Source: an uncultured Silvanigrella sp.
GTDB lineage: Bacteria > Bdellovibrionota_B > Oligoflexia > Silvanigrellales > Silvanigrellaceae
Length of the DNA stretch: 57,978 bases
Assembly: GCA_903933385.1 (NCBI GenBank)
Contig: CAIZJW010000267.1
Span: 1 to 57,978 of the forward strand
Direction: 5' to 3'
Made by a program: the position numbers and the translations under genes
Notes under the pieces: generated by a model
What the model was told of the DNA's origin: nothing
The model's input: only the letters and a program-made list of their open reading frames with translations
Databases searched by the model: none
Shown: positions 33,601 to 42,656 of the stretch, piece after piece
How positions within the stretch are numbered: position 1 is the first letter of the stretch
Layout of the letters: each line of letters starts with the position of its first letter

Positions 33601-33923
33601 AAAAGCTTGCCTCAACGCTGAATTCCCTCGGTTGGGACGTTCTAGAAAGCGAGGGCGGCTTATTTGTTTGCGCCTCTCCCTCAAAATACCTTAACTTTCC
33701 TGAAAAAACGCCGAATACGTCAGCGGCTAAAGACATGTGTGGCGCCGCAGATCGGCTTGGGATGGAGATTTTTTCGAAATCAGGGCTACTCCTCAACGGA
33801 GCCACCTGGACAGGACTTCCCTCCCATTTAAGGTTTGTGATTAGTGTTGACGATGACGATTTCGAGTTAGGCATTGCCAGACTCAAAGAGTTCGATTCGA
33901 ACTGGCAAATCAAACGGCATTGA
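30684..33923 (+). CDS. Plant-type methionine S-methyltransferase-like fusion: methyltransferase + two aminotransferase-like modules
   Basis: About 1079 aa from ATG at 30684 (GGGAGAG upstream). PSIFTPEDWSFTFFEGL, VTELGCGNGWISIAMAAKTYPQKIIGLDINPRA, LLDRVEFHTSDLL, IIGCIPQVL, QFGLGLIARALEEAI and RHRFEFYTSL recall plant MMT; C-terminal class I aminotransferase with GGLSKELAAGGLRFGWAV. Confidence 0.85.
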   Translation: MKTIPPSDFLLRCGESSQSAYDLFKNLLEDTTTPEGRGQVRRFLTQLKKQCDETNLDVDDFITKYHFAFSTLALGNESGTENALCLLQLPSIFTPEDWSFTFFEGLARYPASEFQGRTVTELGCGNGWISIAMAAKTYPQKIIGLDINPRAITCARINLILNALDEAGTPKIDHEGKTLLDRVEFHTSDLLAHAIQNNILIDRIIGCIPQVLSPEPLVAAQFVSEDSDDNFLYSLSNYCEKQGHIEDQFGLGLIARALEEAIAIARPSAKVILNLGGRPGTAVLERLFLRRGFSIKKLWSTKVWQAADTDILPLVEIERITPHRFEFYTSLTSDEPISARTALAYMKKGGQIAHSLSVYEAQIKHPAPIKSLFKLIGQDEFEDSRNGLDLAFDNDELAEEKINFIGNLAEWLQQKPNLPYSDAEGEPQLRRQIAQFLRSYWKIPLTAKSVFVAPNRKSVLKNQIQMTLPNLILVEKELSSQLPAQWFSTPINSESGTTQIIEAPKRVDEICKLIESLRPKLVISALQDFETRTSDAFVRLSEICARNNAQLVLDLSQQFELSSQPAPHGVLSYLSENPLPSHVTLLFGLVRNRVYSDLELCFLVSENVDLLAKLTAAAELTYSRAPLLSQRYYGRIFADLLNFQLTDLRKSKADNLRLPKSESEKNHIQLAENISRAFDHPAIKTQSLELTKTTIRLDYGENCLSSPPQLYSAIMESFLRQNISSHDLNCEKPILDLVNERFGVGHYSERNVILGNGVAPLFTATLEAMAERGEKILLPTGSYGYFKAACDYVNIEHSILDTHEKNRFKIKAAELDRALSNSHANWLYLNAPIVNPTGAVYTNGEMIDLLDVLEQHGCGLVLDTIFSGLEFNKRLTQINLSRFRRPDQSGPTGIKMILMGGLSKELAAGGLRFGWAVTDDDELLQGIRARTSGVPHSTVRHAARKIYLALNDRGNPIHQHLDRQREVLRKRSEKLASTLNSLGWDVLESEGGLFVCASPSKYLNFPEKTPNTSAAKDMCGAADRLGMEIFSKSGLLLNGATWTGLPSHLRFVISVDDDDFELGIARLKEFDSNWQIKRH

Positions 33924-33966
33924 CCTATAGGTTCGGCGAAGAATTGATTGAGAGGGATCTTGGGAC

Positions 33967-34632
33967 ATGCGGATCGCGATTTCAGGGCACAGCGGATGTG
34001 GTAACACGACTGCGACCACCAATGTGGGGCAGGCGCTAGGACTCAAAATTGTAAACTATACTTTCCGCGACCTAGCCAAAGAGCTCGACATGAGCTTCGA
34101 TGATCTTCACAAAGAAGCTCCGTCGAATTTTATTTTCGACTATCTCACAGACCTGAAGTGCATTCGCGCAACTCTCACCGAAAATATTGTCCTCGGAACT
34201 CGGCTTGCCGCATGGCTGATGGATGCTGATCTCCGAATTTGGCTGCACGCACCGCTTGAAGCGCGAGCGCGGCGAATCAACAAAAGAGAATCTGAAAAAG
34301 CTGCCACGTATGAGGCGGTGCTTTACAAAACTCTGAAACGAGACGAGCAAAACAGAAATCGGTATTTACAGCTCTACGGCCTAGACATCCATGACCACTC
34401 CGATTTCGACATCACAATTAATACTGACAAATTGACTGCCGAACAGGTTTCAAGTCTGATTGTTGCCGCTGCACAATGGGCGAGTAAAAATCAATTGGAA
34501 CGAAAAAATTTACACATCAGGCGGATACGCGAAATAATTGCCGACAAACTCACTCTCCCCGAGCAGGCATTCATTGACCCAAGCTATCCGATAGATGTGA
34601 AAGAGATTTTTACGCGCTTAAAAAAGGCCTAA
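33967..34632 (+). CDS. Archaeal-type cytidylate kinase-like protein with GCGNTT P-loop variant
   Basis: 221 aa; MRIAISGHSGCGNTTATTNVGQALGLKIVNYTFRDLAKELDMSFDDLHK. Confidence 0.7.
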   Translation: MRIAISGHSGCGNTTATTNVGQALGLKIVNYTFRDLAKELDMSFDDLHKEAPSNFIFDYLTDLKCIRATLTENIVLGTRLAAWLMDADLRIWLHAPLEARARRINKRESEKAATYEAVLYKTLKRDEQNRNRYLQLYGLDIHDHSDFDITINTDKLTAEQVSSLIVAAAQWASKNQLERKNLHIRRIREIIADKLTLPEQAFIDPSYPIDVKEIFTRLKKA

Positions 34633-35558
34633 AGCCTTTCCGTCCAGCGCACTCCCCAGTTTGTTTGCGTGAAATCGAGCGGACTCGTTGCCTCAACGTT
34701 TTTCAGTTCATTTCGCTCTACAACGAGGCCATCCGACTGCCTGGTTTTCGTTTGCCAGACAAACGAAAACTGATGCTTATGATGTGTCTTTTGGATCGAG
34801 CTTCGCGCTTTAAAGCTCGAAAAGCCAACATCAAATGAAGCCTGTAATTCAGACCCAGACACTTTTTTTAAAGGTTCAAAGGAAACTCGGGACACTTCTC
34901 GACTCGGGCTTGTCCCGGCCGCATTGTATTTTACTGCTGTTCGGCCAAGGGCAAGAATCGCAATTTGAGTATCAACAGCAAAAGATAATGACTGCTCAAA
35001 CAGAGAAGCCTCGTGTAAAAAAGAAAGCCCTCCTCCTAATGGAAAGCCGTGTATCGCCATGGTTCCACGAGGATAGTGAAAACGCTCATAATTCGATTCG
35101 GCTCCAAGAAGCCAACGCAGAATAGAACCGTCAAAGAGCGAGACATGCCCTTCAACTTGCGCTTTTGCCGATAAATCCAGCCACGAAACTGCCTGAACCT
35201 CGTATTGCCGCGCTGCTGAGGGAAAATTATTTTTGAGCCCTAAATCGAAAGACAAAGCTTCGAACCAAGAACCGGAATTTGATGCCCTTGTTGCGCCAAG
35301 AGCAAATGCTGTGAAGCGCGTCGGGGTTTTATAGGCATCCATCCCAGGTGGGCCATAGGGCAGCTTTGCCTGGCCAGCTCCAACATGAACAGAAACTTCG
35401 GGCAACCACCGTTCTGTCGAAGGTATCTTTTCAAGCTGCTCCGTTTCTGGTTCAGCTAAAGAATCAAGGTCATCGGGTGCGAGAATTTCTGCGAATGCCG
35501 AGCAGTGAACGAAAAATAGTATCCACAAGCCTAAAAAACCGAAGGAACTTATCCTCAT
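34629..35558 (-). CDS. Hypothetical secreted/outer-membrane protein
   Basis: 309 aa; signal peptide-like MRISSFGFLGLWILFFVHCSAFAE. Confidence 0.6.
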   Translation of the reverse strand: MRISSFGFLGLWILFFVHCSAFAEILAPDDLDSLAEPETEQLEKIPSTERWLPEVSVHVGAGQAKLPYGPPGMDAYKTPTRFTAFALGATRASNSGSWFEALSFDLGLKNNFPSAARQYEVQAVSWLDLSAKAQVEGHVSLFDGSILRWLLGAESNYERFHYPRGTMAIHGFPLGGGLSFLHEASLFEQSLSFAVDTQIAILALGRTAVKYNAAGTSPSREVSRVSFEPLKKVSGSELQASFDVGFSSFKARSSIQKTHHKHQFSFVWQTKTRQSDGLVVERNELKNVEATSPLDFTQTNWGVRWTERL

Positions 35559-37495
35559 GCTCCCTGACTCCGTAAAACTTCAGCAACTGCAACAAGGCTA
35601 CATTGCGCAAAGACATTTGCTCTCTTTTGAATAAGTTCTCGCGAAAGATGCTGGCCAAATTTCTTTTCCACTGAATAAACCAAAGTGCCTGCTTGAGGTT
35701 TCCAATCAGATTTTCCCCAGCCTTGCAGAGCTAGCACGTCCAACAGTTTATCTGCGCAATGATCCAAACCTGAGAGTTCGCCAATTGCGAGCGAAAAACA
35801 AACTGTTCCAACGGGTTTCTCAACGCTTCCGCCTTCAGGCCCCGCAACTCCCGACACTGAAAGAGCTATTGAAGAAGAAAACGCCGCTTTTGCCCCGAGA
35901 GCCATTTCAATCGCAGTCTCAATGCTGACGGCCCCAAATCGATCTAAAGTAGAGGCTGAAACGTTTAAAAGCTTCTTTTTCGAATCATTTGAGTAGGCGA
36001 CGGTGCCTCCATTGAAAACGGAGGAAATACCAGCCTGAGCGGTCAAGTCCGACGCAATTCGCCCACCCGTACACGACTCTGCCAACGCAACTGATGCGCC
36101 AATTTTGGAAAGTCCTTCCCGCAATCTTTCAACGAGTGTCTGACTTCCTTTGTACAAAAGGCGCATGCCCATCAACGCTTCGATATGATCAATCTCAGAA
36201 CGTAGCTCGTCGTCAGATGAAACAGATTCGTTTGTTTGGGTTGTTTGTGGAATTTTAAATCCATACGAGATGTAGCCTGCATGAGCCTGATAAGAAATCA
36301 CGATGTTCGATTTCTTCAACAAGAGTTCCTTTTCGACAACCGAGAACTGAGTCTGAAGAGCAGACTCTCCAATTCCCCAAATATGCCAGGGACCCCATTC
36401 AGCATACTTTCTGCCAACACCGGCTAGCTTTTCCTTCACTTGATTGAGGAACATCTCCTCGCATTCCCAAGGAACTCCTGGAAGTGCAAAAATGGTGCAT
36501 GACGATTGCGGAGTTTGGTGCTGAACAAAAAATCCAGCTGCAGTTCCATAACTATTCTCGAGAACACCCGCACCGCTCGGAAGAAGCGCTTGCTTTCGAT
36601 TGCTCTCTGGAATTTCACTGCGACCAATAAGCTTGAATGCACGCTGACAGATATCCCAAGCAACTTCAGAAAAATCGAGTGAAAGATTGAATGCCTCTGC
36701 AACAACTTCACTTGTCAAATCGTCTTTGGTAGGGCCCAAACCGCCAGTCATGAAAATAAAATCGTGCTTCTCACTGAGTGTTCTTAGATGATTCACCAAG
36801 CTAGTTCGATCATCACCAATCATTCTGAGTTCATCGACTTGGATACCAAGTTTAGTGAGTTCCTTAATGATGAACCGTCCATTTGTGTCGCTGGTTTTAC
36901 CAACCAACAATTCATTTCCCGTAATCAGTAAAGCTGCCTTTTTAACGACCCTTTCTTGCGAGCCTTTTTCAGAACCAGCTTCTCCCTCAAGAGTCAGCAA
37001 AACCTCTCGGAACTCCCCTGACAAATCCGTTCCGTTGAGCATGAGGCGCGGTTCGAAATGGCATCCACTCCTTTTGACCATCGCGCTCACACCGCAATAT
37101 TTTCCAAATGACAGGGCTGCAGCTCGCAAAACGCGATCGGTTTCAAGCCCTTCACCAAAAAATTTGTAGGTCAGCGTGCATGATTGAAAGACTCTGGGGT
37201 GATCGTCTGTTTGGGTCAGTTCGGTTTCTATGGCGAGCTCTTCAAGAGGCTGCCGCATCTTTTTCAAAATGGAAACAACGTCGACACCCGTGCAACCGGC
37301 GATTCCAATAGCAACCAAATCCTTTGGAGAGTGATAGCGCTTGGGAACACCAGCCACAGACGAAGCTCCCGTCCGTGTGCGCAGGACTTCATCTGAGACC
37401 CCTTCGAATTCAAGCTCGTGAGGCGGCTCATTTTTAAGCCATCGGACCGACATCTTGAGCACGAGGGCCTCCCTGTGTGATTCGTTGAGTGCCAA
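35555..37495 (-). CDS. cinA: OsmC-family domain fused to CinA (nicotinamide-nucleotide amidohydrolase family)
   Basis: 646 aa; N-terminal GCTGVDVVSILKKMRQ...KYCGVSAMV (OsmC), then ITGNELLVGKTSDTNGRFI / TGGLGPTKDDLT (COG1058) and AESCTGGRIASDLT...SVSGVAGPEGG (CinA-C). Confidence 0.88.
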   Translation of the reverse strand: MALNESHREALVLKMSVRWLKNEPPHELEFEGVSDEVLRTRTGASSVAGVPKRYHSPKDLVAIGIAGCTGVDVVSILKKMRQPLEELAIETELTQTDDHPRVFQSCTLTYKFFGEGLETDRVLRAAALSFGKYCGVSAMVKRSGCHFEPRLMLNGTDLSGEFREVLLTLEGEAGSEKGSQERVVKKAALLITGNELLVGKTSDTNGRFIIKELTKLGIQVDELRMIGDDRTSLVNHLRTLSEKHDFIFMTGGLGPTKDDLTSEVVAEAFNLSLDFSEVAWDICQRAFKLIGRSEIPESNRKQALLPSGAGVLENSYGTAAGFFVQHQTPQSSCTIFALPGVPWECEEMFLNQVKEKLAGVGRKYAEWGPWHIWGIGESALQTQFSVVEKELLLKKSNIVISYQAHAGYISYGFKIPQTTQTNESVSSDDELRSEIDHIEALMGMRLLYKGSQTLVERLREGLSKIGASVALAESCTGGRIASDLTAQAGISSVFNGGTVAYSNDSKKKLLNVSASTLDRFGAVSIETAIEMALGAKAAFSSSIALSVSGVAGPEGGSVEKPVGTVCFSLAIGELSGLDHCADKLLDVLALQGWGKSDWKPQAGTLVYSVEKKFGQHLSRELIQKRANVFAQCSLVAVAEVLRSQGA

Positions 37496-37539
37496 TTCGA
37501 CACGGTCCGATCACTCGCGAGAAGAACGCAAAAAGTCGA

Positions 37540-38250
37540 TCAGGACCGACGAATAGTTTGTCTCAAATATGCCGAGAGTTCCAGAAGGACTGTCTCAAAA
37601 GGTGTTTCACCGGAAACAATTCGGTCGGAGCGCTCCTTGCTCGGCTCAACGAACTGCTCATGCATCGGACGAACTGTCTCTTTGAACTGCTGCGAAACTG
37701 ATTCGGGAGTTCGGCCTCGCTCTTTTACGTCGCGGCGAAGGCGTCGATGGAATCGAATTTCTTCGGCCGCATCGATGAAAATCTTATGATGAATGCGACC
37801 TTCCAAGGCTGTATCCGAAAAAATCAGAATCCCTTCGAGAACAACAATCGGCCTCGGCGAAACAATTCTTTGAATACGAGTTCTTGTGTAAGTTTTGAAG
37901 TCGTATTGGGGAACTGCAATCTGGTGCCCAGCGGAAAGAAGGTCGAGATGAGTGCAAAGTAATGGAAATTCAAAAGCATCTGGGTGATCGAAGTTACAGC
38001 GGGCTCTTTCTTCCAAAGGCAAATTGGCAAGGTCACGGTAGTAGTCGTCTTGCCGCAAGAATGCGACCTGATTTCGCCCAACAAGGTCAACCAACTTGTC
38101 GCAAAAAGTCGTTTTCCCACTTCCTGATCCACCTGAAACACCAAGAATCAGGGGAGGAGCGAAGGTTTTTTCACGGTAGCCGGTCGCTTCAAGTACCTTC
38201 CGTGAAAGAGAGTGCAGCCGCAAAGCTGACCATCCGAGCGTCATGATCAT
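37540..38250 (-). CDS. udk: Uridine kinase
   Basis: LGVSGGSGSGKTTFCDKLVD, RQDDYYRDL, NFDHPDAFEFPLL, PIVVLEGILIF. Confidence 0.9.
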   Translation of the reverse strand: MIMTLGWSALRLHSLSRKVLEATGYREKTFAPPLILGVSGGSGSGKTTFCDKLVDLVGRNQVAFLRQDDYYRDLANLPLEERARCNFDHPDAFEFPLLCTHLDLLSAGHQIAVPQYDFKTYTRTRIQRIVSPRPIVVLEGILIFSDTALEGRIHHKIFIDAAEEIRFHRRLRRDVKERGRTPESVSQQFKETVRPMHEQFVEPSKERSDRIVSGETPFETVLLELSAYLRQTIRRS

Positions 38251-38415
38251 TCCTCATGTGGGTTGGCGGGCTTGTATCCAGCTGCTTTCGATTTGGCAAG
38301 TTGCAAAATAAGGTCAGAGCACTAGACTGCGGTCCAACACGAAAAAACCAAGTGTCCCGGCGCTCTGGCAGCCCGACGAGGGAAGCAGGAGCGGAGGGTC
38401 GACCGGAGCAGACCA

Positions 38416-38901
38416 ATGATTAAATACCTAAAAACGTCCATGACTTCGGAGCCCTCGGGAGGAGATCCCGGACCAGGCATCACAATTGCCGGGGTTCGCT
38501 TTTCGAAGGTCCCACGAGTTCTCATCGCTAAGCCAGGCCTCGATGGTCACGACCGCGGTGCTAAATACATTGCAAAGGCTCTGCGCGATGCTGGGATGGA
38601 GGTGATCTACACGGGGATCCGACAGTCTCCTGATGACATTGCCATCACCGCAGTTCAGGAAGACGTGGACGTTGTCGGTCTTTCACTTCTTTCAGGGGCA
38701 CATACTGCTCTTTTTCCGCGTGTCATCGCATCCCTGAAGAAGCAAGGAGGAGGCGATATCCCGGTCATCGGCGGCGGTATTATCCCGGAAGAAGACGTCC
38801 CCGATCTTTTAAAGGCCGGCGTCGGTGCCATTTTTACACCAGGCACCCGCATTGAAGACGTCATTGCAGAAATTAAGCGACTTCTGGAGAAACAGCCGTG
38901 A
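38416..38901 (+). CDS. Methylmalonyl-CoA mutase B12-binding subunit/domain protein
   Basis: [67 protein letters not shown]. Confidence 0.92.
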   Translation: MIKYLKTSMTSEPSGGDPGPGITIAGVRFSKVPRVLIAKPGLDGHDRGAKYIAKALRDAGMEVIYTGIRQSPDDIAITAVQEDVDVVGLSLLSGAHTALFPRVIASLKKQGGGDIPVIGGGIIPEEDVPDLLKAGVGAIFTPGTRIEDVIAEIKRLLEKQP

Positions 38902-40454
38902 CTCTGACGACAGCAAAAGCACTTGAAAGACTTCACCATGAGCGCAGCAAAGCACTTGAAGGCGGCGGTGCGGCGAGAATTGAAGCGCAACACAAAAAAG
39001 GAAAAATGACTGCGCGCGAACGAATTGCAGAATTTGTGGACGCCGGGAGTTTCGTAGAATTCGATTCATTTGTCGTGCACAATTGCTCGGATTTTTCGAT
39101 GGAAAAGCAGAAAATTCTCGGCGACGGTGTTGTCACTGGATGCGGACGAGTGAACGGAAGAGATGTTTACATTTTTGCTCAGGATTTCACTGTTTTCGGT
39201 GGCAGCCTTTCAGAAATGCACGCAAAAAAAATCTGCAAAATTATGGATCTGGCGGTGCAAAATGGCGCCCCTGTGGTTGGACTCAACGATAGCGGCGGAG
39301 CTCGAATCCAAGAAGGTGTCGCGAGCTTGGGGGGATATGCCGAAATTTTTTATCGCAATACTTTAGCAAGCGGCGTCGTTCCCCAAATTAGCGCCATTCT
39401 TGGGCCTTGTGCTGGTGGCGCAGTTTATTCGCCTGCTATTACAGATTTTATTGTGATGACCCAGCATTCATCTCATATGTTCATCACTGGCCCCGACGTC
39501 ATCAAGACTGTCACCGGCGAAGAAATCGACTTCGAAACACTCGGTGGAGCAGAAACCCACAATGTCAAAAGTGGAGTCGCAGACGCGGCCTGCTCAGACG
39601 AATACGAAACAATTCAATTCGTTAAAAATCTTCTCAGCTATCTGCCACAAAATAATCTTGAATCTCCGCCGGTGCATCCTAATTCAGATCCTCTGGATCG
39701 GGCCGATTCTGACTTGAACACGCTTATTCCAGACAATCCAAACCAACCGTACAGTATGCATGAGGTCATCAAGAGAGTTTTTGACTCTGGCTCGTTTCTT
39801 GAGATTCAGCCCATGTATGCAAAAAATCTCGTGATTGGATTCGCGCGCCTTGGCGGCCAATCCGTTGGAATTGTCGCGAATAATCCGATGGCTCTCGCTG
39901 GTGTGCTTGATATAAACGCAAGCATTAAGGGGGCGCGCTTTGTTCGCTTCTGTGACTCATTTAATATCCCGCTTGTTGTCTTTACAGACGTTCCAGGATT
40001 TCTTCCTGGAACTGCACAAGAGTTCGGTGGAATCATCAAACACGGTGCAAAACTTCTCTATGCATTCTCTGAAGCGTCAGTCCCACGATTCACAGTGATA
40101 ACAAGAAAAGCATATGGCGGCGCCTACGACGTAATGAACAGCAAACATATTGGTGCCGATCTGAATGTTGCCTGGCCTTCTGCAGAAATCGCAGTCATGG
40201 GTCCGGAAGGGGCCTGCAATATCATATTCAAAAATGATATCGCTCAATCAGAAAATCCTGAGGCCAAAAGAAAAGAACTGATCGAAACTTATCGAGATAC
40301 GTTTGCAAATCCCTATGTGGCTGCTTCAAAGGGGTTCATTGATGACATTATTGAACCCTGTGAAACACGCCGTGTTCTTGTGAGAGCGTTGAAGATGAAT
40401 TCGAACAAACGAAAAAATCTTCCTCGCAGAAAGCATGGAAACATTCCGCTCTGA
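38898..40454 (+). CDS. pccB: Acyl-CoA (propionyl-CoA) carboxylase carboxyltransferase subunit
   Basis: 518 aa; [74 protein letters not shown]. Confidence 0.92.
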   Translation: MTLTTAKALERLHHERSKALEGGGAARIEAQHKKGKMTARERIAEFVDAGSFVEFDSFVVHNCSDFSMEKQKILGDGVVTGCGRVNGRDVYIFAQDFTVFGGSLSEMHAKKICKIMDLAVQNGAPVVGLNDSGGARIQEGVASLGGYAEIFYRNTLASGVVPQISAILGPCAGGAVYSPAITDFIVMTQHSSHMFITGPDVIKTVTGEEIDFETLGGAETHNVKSGVADAACSDEYETIQFVKNLLSYLPQNNLESPPVHPNSDPLDRADSDLNTLIPDNPNQPYSMHEVIKRVFDSGSFLEIQPMYAKNLVIGFARLGGQSVGIVANNPMALAGVLDINASIKGARFVRFCDSFNIPLVVFTDVPGFLPGTAQEFGGIIKHGAKLLYAFSEASVPRFTVITRKAYGGAYDVMNSKHIGADLNVAWPSAEIAVMGPEGACNIIFKNDIAQSENPEAKRKELIETYRDTFANPYVAASKGFIDDIIEPCETRRVLVRALKMNSNKRKNLPRRKHGNIPL

Positions 40455-40478
40455 GTTTCACCAAGGACCCAAAAGAAC

Positions 40479-42068
40479 ATGACCAAATCAACTACAAAAT
40501 ATCGAGAGTTGGCCTTTAGGCCCTTCAAGAACGTTTTGATCGCAAACAGAGGAGAGATTGCCGTGCGCGTGATTCGTGCATGCCGTGATCTTGGCCTCTC
40601 ACCTATCGCTGTCTATTCCGAAGCAGATTGCGACAGCCGCCACGTTTCAATGGCCGACAAAGCCTATTGTATCGGTCCGGGGCCCAGTGCGGAAAGTTAT
40701 TTAAAGATAGAAAACATAATAGACGCTGCGAAAAAGTCCGGTGCTGAAGCAGTCCACCCGGGATTCGGGTTTCTGTCTGAGAACGCTGATTTTGCCAACG
40801 CAGTTTTGGAAGCTGGCTTGGTTTGGATCGGTCCTTCGCCCAAGGCCATCATCTCAATGGGAGACAAAACCTTTGCAAAGAGGGCTGTCACCGCGGCAGG
40901 TGTTCCATGCTCTCCAGGAAAAAATGAACCACTCAAAGACGTAGATGATCTCAAAAATGTTCTCAAAGACATTGGCTATCCCGTCATATTAAAGGCAGCT
41001 GCTGGTGGCGGTGGTCGTGGTATGCGTGTCATTCGAAATCCCGAGGAAATTGAAGACTCCTTCAATAACTGCCAACGAGAAGCACTCAGTTATTTTGGGA
41101 ACAGTGACGTATTCTGTGAACGATTTATCGAGCGCCCTCGTCACGTTGAAATTCAAATTCTTGCGGACAGCAATGGGCACACGGTGCACTTGTTCGAACG
41201 CGACTGCACTATTCAACGCCGCAATCAAAAGCTTATTGAAGAAGCTCCCAGTAGCTATATTTCTGATGCGACACGGGCAGAAATGGGAAAAGTAGCTGTG
41301 CGAGCTGCGCAAGCTGTCGGTTACGTGAATGCGGGAACATGTGAGTTTATTTTGGAGTCTCCTGAGAAATTTTACTTTATGGAGATGAACACTCGAATTC
41401 AGGTGGAACATCCCGTAACGGAAGCGATTACAGGGATTGATTTGGTTCAGTGGCAGCTCAGAATTGCGGCGGGAGAGCCTCTGAATTTTGAACAAAAAGA
41501 TCTCTCCATCCGTGGATGGGCATTTGAAGCCCGAATCAATGCCGAAGATCCCTTCAATTCTTTTCGACCTTCCGCTGGAGAAGTCATAAATCTAGAGCTT
41601 CCAGCAGGTCCAGGGGTTCGCGTTGATACTCATCTTTACAGCGGCTACCGAATTCCAACGCACTACGATTCAATGATCGCAAAGATCATCGTTCATGGAC
41701 AAAACCGCAGCGATGCGATTGCAAAGCTGTTCCGTGCACTCGGAGAAACTGTGATCGATGGAGTTGAAACAACTATCCCGTACCATCAAGCCCTGCTCAA
41801 AACGAAGGCATTCCAATCAGGTGAATATACAACTCGGTTTGTCGAAGAAAACGAATCACTTCTTAAAGAATTTGAATCAAAACAAAATGCGCTTTCCGCG
41901 GAAGCTGCGCTGGCCGCCGCACTAAAGATTCATCTCAAACGATCAGGGGCCAGCACCTCGATTGAAAATAACAATCTTGGTGGAATAACCGCGACATCCT
42001 CAAATCAAGAGACTACAAATTCCGAGATTTGGAAGCATGCGCATCGCCTCGAAGCAACGCGGCGCTGA
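40479..42068 (+). CDS. pccA: Biotin carboxylase subunit of acyl-CoA carboxylase
   Basis: 529 aa; NVLIANRGEIAVRVIRACRDLGL, GYPVILKAAAGGGGRGMRVI, MEMNTRIQVEHPVTEAITG. Confidence 0.92.
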   Translation: MTKSTTKYRELAFRPFKNVLIANRGEIAVRVIRACRDLGLSPIAVYSEADCDSRHVSMADKAYCIGPGPSAESYLKIENIIDAAKKSGAEAVHPGFGFLSENADFANAVLEAGLVWIGPSPKAIISMGDKTFAKRAVTAAGVPCSPGKNEPLKDVDDLKNVLKDIGYPVILKAAAGGGGRGMRVIRNPEEIEDSFNNCQREALSYFGNSDVFCERFIERPRHVEIQILADSNGHTVHLFERDCTIQRRNQKLIEEAPSSYISDATRAEMGKVAVRAAQAVGYVNAGTCEFILESPEKFYFMEMNTRIQVEHPVTEAITGIDLVQWQLRIAAGEPLNFEQKDLSIRGWAFEARINAEDPFNSFRPSAGEVINLELPAGPGVRVDTHLYSGYRIPTHYDSMIAKIIVHGQNRSDAIAKLFRALGETVIDGVETTIPYHQALLKTKAFQSGEYTTRFVEENESLLKEFESKQNALSAEAALAAALKIHLKRSGASTSIENNNLGGITATSSNQETTNSEIWKHAHRLEATRR

Positions 42069-42086
42069 CGGAAAGGATCCATTCAA

Positions 42087-42656
42087 ATGCGATTCAAAGT
42101 GCAACAGAAAGGCGATGTGGATGCTTGGTTTTTCGAGATCGGAGACCACATCCTCGCCAATGGCCTCGTGTCAGGACAAACTTTCAAGGCAAAACGTCTG
42201 ACACCAGATTTAAAAGATGCGGGCGAACTCGACGTTCGACTTCATCCTGACGGCCGATCAATTGCAATTGACCAGACTATTATTCCTTTTTCAGGATCCG
42301 GGCAGATTCTTAAAGGCCATGACGCTCGCATTAAAATGGGCGCACCATCGACCTTTCGTCGCCTGAGTGTTGAGCCTGTTAAGCCAATTGCGCCAAAGAA
42401 GGCTTCTTCCAATTTAGGTGGAGGAGACCAAAAATCTCCTTTGACGGGGAAGGTACTGTCGGTCTTGGTAAAGGAAGGACAAGAGGTCAGCGAAGGAGAC
42501 GTTCTGGTCACAATAGAAGCCATGAAGATGGAGAATCGCATCCTTGCGGAATGCAGGGGACGAATTCAAAATATCAAGGTGAGCGCTGGAAACAGCGTTT
42601 CGGTGGGTGACTCTCTGTGCTTTCTACAACCCGCAATTGATGAGAACAGCAAATGA
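42087..42656 (+). CDS. Biotin carboxyl carrier protein subunit
   Basis: SPLTGKVLSVLVKEGQEVSEGDVLVTIEAMKMEN biotinyl motif at the C-terminus. Confidence 0.9.
   Translation: MRFKVQQKGDVDAWFFEIGDHILANGLVSGQTFKAKRLTPDLKDAGELDVRLHPDGRSIAIDQTIIPFSGSGQILKGHDARIKMGAPSTFRRLSVEPVKPIAPKKASSNLGGGDQKSPLTGKVLSVLVKEGQEVSEGDVLVTIEAMKMENRILAECRGRIQNIKVSAGNSVSVGDSLCFLQPAIDENSK

Noticed and set aside
38251-38415. Possible cobalamin riboswitch upstream of the B12-binding mutase subunit
   Set aside because: No convincing B12-box consensus seen by eye; would need cmscan.
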